From Achatina immaculata (Eukaryota > Mollusca > Gastropoda > Stylommatophora > Achatinidae), in NCBI GenBank assembly GCA_009760885.1, contig CM019702.1, positions 48,695,925 to 48,759,924 of the forward strand: a stretch of 64,000 nt of DNA, in the 5' to 3' direction. Shown piece after piece: positions 55,921-64,000 of this stretch (positions are counted from its first letter, which is position 1; the number at the start of each line of letters is the position of its first letter). Position numbers and translations under genes: made by a program. The notes below the pieces were generated by a model that made no database searches, had not been told where the DNA came from, and saw nothing but the letters and a program-made list of their open reading frames with translations.

Positions 55921-57013
55921 TGTAAAATATTGGTTCTCTCAGTTCTTTTATTGCTTTTATTACTTTAAACTTCACTCTAACTTCTCTACTTCTTTCGTCT
56001 TTTATCTTTATCGTCGTCAGTGAAGATTTCCTCGGGTGCTCATGGCTTAAATCCCTAGCCTTATTCTACTGAGTTTAGTGCCCAATGAAGTACAGCTGTG
56101 CCTGGAACCCTCTCAATAGCGGCAACGCTCCTGACGATCCACTACCCAGGCTCTTTTCCCCTCCCAGTTCATGTCTAGCTAAGCTCCCCTACCTAGCTTT
56201 TAGTTGGTTGGAAAAATAAGTTATCATCTCACGCGCCTCTTGCTCCATCAACAATAAATAACTACTCAAAAAAGCATATATTAATCAAGGCAAAATAAGG
56301 TTAGGTTTATTTACAACCCTAGACTCCACACACGACATGTATCTCCACAGCATGAACATCACGCACAGAGAATATTGAGCATGCCATGAACATCAGCATG
56401 AACACAACAAAGGCGGCACTCCAAGTGACGGTATTAACTATTCAAGTCTTTACAGAACTGTTTTCTTCAGCAGCTCTTGTAATACATATTCCTTATTAAT
56501 CAAGAGCTGGCTACATTCCCTTAACACAAGATAGGAGCTACTTCCCAACTTACATATAACACATATACGCAGAAACTCTGCATGCGTTCAACATTTAACA
56601 CATGGAGTGCAAATATGAATGATTCAATGAGACATTAGTTACCAAATGAGACTCAATGGTGATAATGAAAGATAAACATAACATATCATTATAATTCCAA
56701 GTGCAGTCGACACTGATCAACATAAATACGTGCGCAACACACGAAACACATAGGACAACATTTCAATGTCTATAATCAAAATTTATGAATGCATATTAAC
56801 GAAAAGTATCATTGATGAAAATTATACATTTCAAATCTTATCTTACTGAACAAATCAATGTAACACTTAACACTGAACACTTTTCACGATACGTACTTAC
56901 ACAAAACTCCAACTCCGACATACTAAACTTACATATATCAACGTTATCAACATGGGCCGGCCTGGAAACAGCACCTGGTTTCACAGCTTTGACAGTCCGT
57001 CCATTTATCCAAC

Positions 57014-57051
<38 letters not shown>

Positions 57052-57275
57052 CGATACTGCATCAGACACATCAGGTATACAACGGCAAACAGCTCCCCCA
57101 GATAACGCGCTGCCCCGCCAAGAGGCCCCGAACGAACTAAACTACTTCAACACATTACGCTCTCCACCTGACCATCACATCACATGACCAGGTAGCCCAG
57201 AAAACCACGAGGTAGGTCAACCCTTGACCCTTCGAAACGGCCGATTTCGAAAGATCAAGCCCAGCCCATCTCACA
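55921..57275 (-). mobile_element. Repeat X in unit 2
   Basis: Same as 52029-53387, with a shorter (AT)n run at about 57017-57050. Confidence 0.65.
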
Positions 57276-57467
57276 TTATCTTCTCAGTCCTCTGTGTCCA
57301 GAATATACTTCACAATGTTGTATGTCCATGATAAATTTTTATTGTTGTATATCTAGCTTTCAGTGTTGTATATTCACAATCAGTTTTAAGCGTTGTGTAT
57401 TTACGATCAGTTTTCACTGTTGTATGTTCACGATTAGTTTTCGTTGTATGTCCGCCGTCAATTTTCA

Positions 57468-58564
57468 ATGGCAACAACAAAGCTGCAGGTGAAGATGAAA
57501 TAACACACGAAATGTTGAAAGCTATCATCAGTGACAACATGAAACAAGTATAGATAATTTTAATAAAATTTGGAAAGAAGAAATGGTTCCTTCTAAATGG
57601 ATAAAGGAATCATTGTTAAAATACCAACAGAAAAAAAGACAGTCTTAGCGACTGCAGTAATTGGAAAGGAGTAACCTTACCATGTGTCAAAAGTATTTTG
57701 TAAAGTTATTCTGAACAGAATTCAAGATATAGTGGATGCTGCAATGAGAGAAGAACAAGCAGGATTTCGGAAAGGGAGAAACTGTCTTGACTAGATCTTT
57801 TCTCTAAGAATAATACTTGAACATATTGAAATGCAAAAGCCATTAATCCTGAACTTCATAGACTTTAAAAAGGCATTTGATAGCATACACAGAGAATTTT
57901 AAGAATATATAGAATACCATCTAAAATTGTCAACATCATTAAGGATCTCCTCAAAGGATATGTTTGTGCAGTCAACACAGAAGAAAGAATGAGCGAATGG
58001 TTCCAGATTGAAATAGGCATGAAACAAGGATGTATACTATCTCCTTTGCTTTTTGGAATTGCCACAGACTTCATAATGAAAAAATGCTGCACATGTACAC
58101 CGGTTTTGATTGGGTACATGGGACCCAAATAGAAGATCTTGATTTTGCAGATGACATAACTCTTATCAGTGACAATATGAATTCGATGCAAGAAAAAACA
58201 GATAACCTGTCTTCACTGGCTACCAGAATAGAACTTGAAATTAACAGGGGAAAAAACAAAAATAATGAAACTTCTCATTAATCAAAAAGGAGAAATATAC
58301 GTAGAAGAAACAGTTGTTGAAGAAGTAATCGGCAGCTACATAGATCACGATGGTGACACCAAAAAGGAAGTTAGAATTAGAATTGCAAAAGCAACATCGA
58401 CCTTCAGGAATATGGCATTCAAAAGTTATAAGCACAAAAACCAAGTTAAGATTACTCAATTCAAATGTAATATCCACCCTCATTTTTGACATGTGAAAGC
58501 TGGAAAACAACTAAAGAAACAGAGAAGAAATTAGACTCTTTTGAAAACAAATTTGTTTGTCTGC
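57468..58564 (+). mobile_element. Heptamer-tailed LINE body, 5' segment (unit 2)
   Basis: As in unit 1 but with the RT motif GMKQGCILSPLLFGIATDF complete (58017-58075) and an extra G near 58250 that shifts the frame at NRGKNKN. Still dead: several stops and frameshifts before FKKAFDS. Confidence 0.85.
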
Positions 58565-58578
58565 GTACTCGGCATAAA

Positions 58579-58703
58579 CAATCAAGTGCTATGCCGCGTG
58601 GCGTAGACAATCATTTTTCTCCACAATTCCCTGTCTTCAGACTTGATTATGAGATCCGCCGGTGACTTTCTTCCTAGCCACACTGACAGCCTTTCCAATA
58701 ACT

Positions 58704-58741
<38 letters not shown>

Positions 58742-59430
58742 TCTCTCTCTCTCTCTCTATCTCTCTCTCTGTATCTTCCTCTGCCTCTTCTTCCCTCAAT
58801 TTTTCCAGTTGCCACAATGTGTTACAATTTTCCTCTTCTCAGAAAATATCCTACAAATCTCGCTTATCTGCCTCTGATCTTTGTTGTAATTTGCCTTTTA
58901 ACTCCAGCCTCTCTTAAGACTTCTTCGTTGGTTGTCTTAGCCGTCCATGGTACCTTCAACATCCTTCTTATGAACCACATTTCCATGGCCTCCATTTCTC
59001 GTTGTACTCTCTTAGTCATGGACCATGCTTCACATTCATAAAACAAAATTGGCTCCATGTAACATTTAATTACTCGGAATCTTGTTTCCATTGATATGGA
59101 TCTGTTGCACAAGATGTTTCTCATTTTCTGGAATGCTGATTTGGTCTGAGCACGTCTGCTTTTTATTTCGTTGTGACATTTCCAATCAGCTGTTATAATC
59201 GTTCCTAAGTACTTGAATCTATCAATTTCTTTCAGATTTGTGCCACCGATTGCAATGCTACATTTTGGTGGTATTCTTTTCTTTGAGATGACTATCATTT
59301 CAGTCTTCTTTTTATTCAGTCTGAGACCTTTACTTTTACTTTCACGAGCCATGATGTCCAGAAGAGCCTGTAGCGCCCCATTCACCATTAGCAATCAGAA
59401 CTGTGTTGTCTGCATATCTTAAGTTGTTAA
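58579..59430 (-). mobile_element. Nested second LINE (unit 2)
   Basis: Flanked by GTACTCGGCATAAA at 58565-58578 and 59431-59444. Its 176-codon frame (59394-58864) is translated identically to unit 1. The CT/CA microsatellite at 58706-58770 is longer. Confidence 0.88.
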
Positions 59431-59444
59431 GTACTCGGCATAAA

Positions 59445-59805
59445 GTGGAACGAATTCAAGAACGACACAGAGATAAGGCAGATGAGCGAACAGCAACCAG
59501 TCTCATGGGTGATCAGGAAAAGGAGATGGGCATATGTGATCACGTGATGAGAAGAAACAGTCAGAGAATCCCAAAACAAGCTATCAAGCGGAACACAACA
59601 GGCCTAAGAAAAGCCACGTGAAACTCTAAAGAGGACATTTGTTAAGAGAAGCCAAATTAGTAGGCATAAAATCCCTTGATGAGGTTCAAAAGCTCGCCGA
59701 GGACAAGAAAACTTGGCGAACTACCATGCGAGCCCTATGTGACTTTTAACTGCACGGGAATGATGTAAGATGTAAGATGTCAACAGTGTCGAAGAGTAAG
59801 ATGTC
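59445..59805 (+). mobile_element. Heptamer-tailed LINE, 3' end (unit 2)
   Basis: Same as 55532-55890, ending in GATGTAAGATGTAAGATG near 59762-59780. Confidence 0.88.
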
Positions 59806-59904
59806 AACGATCGATTTTAATGTTTGTATGTCCATAATCAATTTTCATTATTGTACATTCCAGTGTAATTTTAAATCCGTTTTTTAAATGCCTTTTTTTT
59901 TTTG

Positions 59905-60446
59905 CTCAGTCCTGTGCCTCCAAATTCTACTTTATCCTAAACATTCATGCTCTGTTTCTCAGTCCTGTGCCACTAAACTCTACTTTATCCTAAATATTCA
60001 TGCTCTGTTTCTCAGTCCTGTGCCACTAAACTCTACTTTATCCTAAATATTCATGCTCTGTTTCTCAGTCCTGTGCCTCCAAATTCTACTTTATCCTAAA
60101 TATTCATGCTCTGTTTCTCAGTCCTGTGCCTCTAAACTCTACTTTATCCTAAATATTCATGCTCTGTTTCTCAGTCCTGTGCCTCCAAACTCTACTTTAT
60201 CCTAAACATTCATGCTCTGTTTCTCAGTCCTGTGCCTCTAAACTCTACTTTATCCTAAACATTCATGCTCTGTTTCTCAGTCCTGTGCCTCTAAACTCTA
60301 CTTTATCCTAAACATTCATGCTCTGTTTCTCAGTCCTGTGCCTCTAAACTCTACTTTATCCTAAACATTCATGCTCTGTTTCTCAGTCCTGTGCCTCTAA
60401 ACTCTACTTTATCCTAAACATTCATGCTCTGTTTCTCAGTCCTGTA
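59905..60446 (+). repeat. Minisatellite, 53-bp unit, ~10 copies
   Basis: Unit TCAGTCCTGTGCCTCTAAAC plus TCTACTTTATCCTAAACATT and CATGCTCTGTTTC. Very homogeneous; a few C/T and CTCCAAAT/CTCTAAAC variants, two units with GCCACTAAAC. Confidence 0.95.
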
Positions 60447-60586
60447 TTTACATACCGTCATCTTCTGAGTGCTGTATAATCATAATAACGTTTGTACGAG
60501 TATTATATAGCCATGACTTTCTTCTCAGTCACAGAAACCAATGTCCTTTTTCTCAGCCTTGTGACGAAAGTCTTCTTAATCTTGTA

Positions 60587-60650
60587 CAGCAGTGGTTCTA
60601 AATCATTTTTTTAGCGCGACCCTAAAGCAGCAATGGTACGTGACCCCCTA
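60587..60650 (+). mobile_element. Possible hAT-like repeat end, left part
   Basis: CAGTGGTTCTAAATCATTTT then GCGCGACCCTAAAGCAGCAA resembles the CAGxGGTTCTxAA...GCGACCC start of some hAT elements. GCACGTAACCC/ACGTGACCCGCGGCC units at 61945-62140, ending GCGACCCTAATTTCGTCGTG, look like the rest after the Penelope insertion. No matching right inverted repeat found. Confidence 0.35.
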
Positions 60651-60654
60651 TCCT

Positions 60655-61915
60655 AAACAACCGTCATCGCTACTACCCAGAAAAGGTCCTTCGTGAAGCC
60701 TTCAACCGTATCCAACTCGTGAGCCGCAAAGAAGTGTTCAGAAAAAAGCCTGTTACTCTATCTGACAGAGTTAAGTTAGTACTGCCTTTCCACCCGCATG
60801 GTCAGATGGTTAAGAAAATTCTTTATCGTCATCTGCTGCTAATCTAACTCGACTCTGACACTCGCGACATTTTCTCTGATCCACCCCTGTTGGCATACAA
60901 ACACGTCCGTGAGCCAAACCTTAAGGACATCCTCGTCCACAGGCTACTTGAAGCAGAGCCTTACATATGTTGGTACCAGAAAATGTAACCGCCCCCGCTG
61001 CGTTACCTGCCCGGTAGTCTGGAAAACGAAAACGATCACCTTTCCCAAAACTATCCTCACTCTTCATGAGGGATTCACATGCGAGTCCCCTAATGTGATA
61101 TATGTCATCGTTTGCAAAAGATGCAGGATAACGTATATTGGTGAGACTGGCCTCAGATTAGGGGACCGCATGCAAAAACATCTGTACGACATTGCCCAGC
61201 ATGCTTCGAAACCAGTCCCAAATCATTTCAATGGCCCCAACCAAAGAGGCAAATCTAATTTTCTGGTAACAGCCATCAAACAATGTAATGCAGATGGCAC
61301 AAGCCGGCTGGCGCTTGAGAACCGCTGCATTCAAAATTATGGGACTCTGGAGCCACATGGGTTAAACTCGCTGTTCAGCTACACTTAACATTCTCTTCAA
61401 TCATTATAGTACCTCTCCACTAAGCTCCACCCCTTCTTACTTCTCAAACCTCCTCACTGCATCACTTTGCAACCCCTCTTCTCAAATCATCTATTTCAAC
61501 TTCTCCTGGCTAGGTCAACATTGTATTACTCTCTCTCTCCTCCCCGGTTCCCCATCCACCACCCCCAGTTACAACCCACCGACCACATATCACAGGTCTC
61601 CATTTAAACAGTCTACACGTTCTACTAAACCCATTCCTGACACACACCGCCGGACAAGCCACACCTTACAATTTACAGCTAAGTACTCTATTTAATTTTA
61701 ATTTTAATTTTTTTAAAAATAGTATTCATGTGAATCTATACTTTATCTCCTCTCTCTATTTCTTCGTGCTGTATGTTTTTGTATGATTAAGGCTCACGCC
61801 GAAACGTTACAACTTTGTAGTCGTTAAGTAATAAAGCTGTTCCTACATTTTCCCTAGTTTATACATTCTGGTATCACAGCTTTTCTGCAGTGCTTCGTGT
61901 ATAGTTATATACTTA
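60655..61915 (+). mobile_element. Penelope-like element, 3' part with GIY-YIG endonuclease
   Basis: Upstream frame (about 60660-60960): YYPEKVLREAFNRIQLVSRK, LSDRVKLVLPFHPHG, one stop, LLAYKHVREPNLKDILV. Then a frameshift into the frame ending at 61388: a CNRPRCVTC cysteine motif, GFTCESPNVIYVIVCKRC and ITYIGETGLRLGDRMQKHL (GIY-YIG core with its Arg), then ALENRCIQNYGTLEP (catalytic Glu) and GLNSLFSY. The order (RT end, CCHH-like linker, GIY-YIG) is that of Penelope-like elements. The RT proper is missing; the copy is inactive because of the stop and frameshift. Confidence 0.85.
61782..61823 (+). ncRNA. Degenerate hammerhead-ribozyme-like motif of the Penelope-like element
   Basis: ATGATTAAGGCTCACGCCGA then AACG: stem II GGC-TCAC-GCC, GAAAC, an imperfect stem III (TACAACTTTGTA) and GTC where cleavage would fall. 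Hammerhead motifs are known in Penelope-like elements. The core CUGAUGA is changed at the C and at the second G, so cleavage is unlikely. Confidence 0.45.
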
Positions 61916-62149
61916 TACACTAATTATTGTGCGCTACTAAACAACCAGGGGCACGTAACCCTCGCCCCTAAGCCAGCAGTTTTACGTGACCCGCGGCCAT
62001 AAATAACCAATGGTACGTTACCCGCCACCCTATAAACCGACAATGGCGAGTGACCTGCACTCCACCCGAAAGACAAAAATATCCAGATTCAGCTATACCT
62101 TCTCACGACCTTACCTCAGACCCCCGCGACCCTAATTTCGTCGTGAGCT

Positions 62150-64000
62150 GATGAACGAGCACATCGATTATCTTTCTCGTTTATAAGATTGACCTTAGGT
62201 CACTCTCGCTTCTTTTGTGTACTGTTCTCATTCAGACAGAAGGTCGCCTCTTTCAGCGCTGTAGGCAGAATCTTTCTCTCCCCCCCCCCCCCCTAAAAAA
62301 AACCCGGTATTAATAACACTGCTGCGCATATGTCACGTGACGGCTGAGGTTTTTTAGGCGGGGTTTCTGAACTACAGTGCGCAATTGCTGCGCTAGTATT
62401 GAAGATTGGTATAATATTGTAGACTGCGAATTATCTATTTCTGAATAGTTCCATATTATAGAATAGTTCTATAGTACTGAAGATTACAGATGCTCTTTGA
62501 TTAACACCTCACAGGTTTCACAAATATTACAATTTCACTAGATCAGAGCAGAGCAAGTCCGATGAAATGTTCTCTACAGAATTCATTTATTGTAACAAAT
62601 AAGTTCATGATGTATTGTCCACTACGTCACTTGGATTGAAACACTTAATCATTTGTTCACATCAAACTCTACTATATTCTACATGCAGCATTTCTCAAAT
62701 TCACAATATTCTACACTTGATACGAGAACATTTCCTATCTCAGTATTATATCACATCTGCAACACGTGGTCAACTAGTTTCTCGTCTAAAATCACTGTAC
62801 TCGGTGTTTCAAAAGTGTCAATTCTTCTTAATCACTTGAATCACTTGAAAAACATCTTCTGTCTAACACTACTTCTGATTTTATATCGTCTCGTCCTCTT
62901 TCTTCTCTTGTCTGTCGTCTGATTTCTTCTGACGGTCTTCCTCTGCCGTCTCTCAATCGCAATGTACTAACGAGCAAAAACTACTTGCCTTTTCTCTGAA
63001 CTTTTGTTTATATCTCTCATCTGATGGCTTCTCAGCTGTTCTGGTCGGACCTTCTTTCTTCCTCTTGCATTCTCGTACTTCTTCGTCCTACTTGGTTATC
63101 TGATTGTCTGTTCTTCCGTCTTCAGGCCCCCTCCTCAGTCTCGTCTCTCCAGGACTTCTGTACCTCTTCTTCCTCTCTGTTGTTCATTTTTGGGCTCTCC
63201 TGTCTCTCCGCTCGCCTTTTTTTTATCTTCAAGTCCAGCTTGATGGATTAACCAATAAGTATTTTGGCTCCATCCTTCAGATGTCCACTGGTTCCCAAGA
63301 GCTGTCTGATTGTCCGTCATTCAATCTGCCCCGTTACTTATCTCTCGTAAGTCAGTTGTTCATCAGGCCAAGCCTCTAACTATTTAATTGGTCAGCTGGC
63401 CGAGTTGGTCACTCCTTTATTTAAAAACCGTGCGCAACAGCGACCCAACGTGTGCCATGCTGGTCAGTCTCGTCTATACACTTGTTATTTACCTAAGTTA
63501 TTATCTTGTTCTTTCATGTCGGAGGTTTTATTGTGTCCTCGCTTTTTATTGTGTCTGCCTTTTCTATTCGTCTTTTCTATTTTGTTTACACGTGTCAACG
63601 TCCAATCACCGCTTTGTTATCACTGGACCATCATATTTTCTAGCGTCCTTCTTTTGTATTACCTAAATCTCAGCGTTACTGACTCTCGTCTTTTTCAATT
63701 CACTATTTCCACTGTTTACTTTTGTCCGCGTCTTGTTCCCGTGTCATGGAAGTTTTATACCTTTCTCTTCCTTTCCTACCCACTTTTACTTGTCGCTATT
63801 CGATGTTACTATTTTGTTTACAGTATATTTTCATAATCATATTCATTAATAATAATAATAATAATAACTATAATCATTACTTACAAGGCCATGCTACATT
63901 GGGAACAATTCAAATTTAGTAAGTCTAGAAAGATCTAGACCATTAACCAAGATAAGACAAAGTATAAGAAGATTATCAAGAGACCAGAGGCAGATTGATC
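62150..64000. other. Unassigned sequence to window end
   Basis: A poly-C run at about 62280-62292, a pyrimidine-rich stretch 62860-63250 and (AAT)n at 63846-63868. I recognise no gene. The last ~80 bases (AAGATAAGACAAAGTATAAG...) might begin another LINE tail but are cut by the window edge. Confidence 0.4.

Larger units (their letters stand above)
55907..59819 (+). repeat. 3.9 kb tandem duplication, unit 2
   Basis: Second copy of 52015-55906. It keeps the 11 bp (AAACAAGGATG region, 58022-58032) missing from unit 1, so unit 1 cannot be the unaltered source of unit 2. The block after it returns to TTTGTATGTCCATAATC minisatellite sequence. Confidence 0.95.

Noticed and set aside
60909..61388. 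GIY-YIG protein as a host repair gene
   Set aside because: The preceding frame is a Penelope RT remnant with a stop and frameshift; cysteine motif and order are those of Penelope-like elements.
62135..62165. CTGATGAACGAGCAC as a hammerhead core
   Set aside because: No GAAA follows at stem II distance and no stems can be drawn; chance match.

Overview
The window is animal nuclear DNA: AT-rich, one spliced gene with GT/AG introns, and otherwise almost entirely repeats. The mix of degenerate non-LTR retrotransposons of many families, tRNA-derived SINEs, a Penelope-like element, mariner- and TTAA-type DNA elements and long minisatellites fits a lophotrochozoan, most likely a gastropod mollusc. 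That placement is inferred from repeat style and the gene type; nothing in the sequence fixes the species.

Region 1 (1-20 kb). One complete gene on the + strand, read by hand from splice signals and reading phase: nine coding exons (4318-19289) giving a 369-residue phytanoyl-CoA dioxygenase (PhyH) family protein with the HxD...H iron triad and the 2-oxoglutarate arginine. Its introns carry LINE 3' ends, SINEs, two internally deleted mariner-like elements, two related TTAA-flanked MITEs and a 1.3 kb non-coding retroposon. Upstream (0.2-3.6 kb) are LINE and SINE remnants.

Region 2 (20-34 kb). No convincing gene. LINE tails, three minisatellites, a (CT)n tract, and a nest in which a TG...CA-ended repeat ('X') lies in a 24-bp minisatellite and a 1.5 kb retroposon ('HAR') lies inside X.

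Region 3 (34-44.2 kb). A 1.9 kb polypurine tract, a 1.7 kb satellite of 31/32-bp units with a diverged edge array, a 60-bp tandem repeat that looks like half of a tRNA, and a full HAR retroposon inserted with a 12-bp target duplication into a 45-bp minisatellite.

Region 4 (44-52 kb). Gene-free; LINE 3' fragments, including a 140-bp insertion with a perfect target duplication, plus SINEs and simple repeats.

Region 5 (52-60.5 kb). A near-identical 3.9 kb tandem duplication (52015-55906 and 55907-59819), each unit holding X, a minisatellite and a LINE interrupted by a second LINE with a 14-bp target duplication; then a 53-bp minisatellite.

Region 6 (60.5-64 kb). The 3' part of a Penelope-like element with a GIY-YIG endonuclease and a degenerate hammerhead-like motif, apparently inside an older repeat; then nothing recognisable.

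The least expected item is HAR: a non-coding (GAA)n-tailed retroposon made of two arrays of hairpin-forming monomers, present three times, with a 5' truncation that stops at the base of its own hairpin. Several unrelated repeats here share its GAACG/GAACRCA-(GAA)n type of tail.
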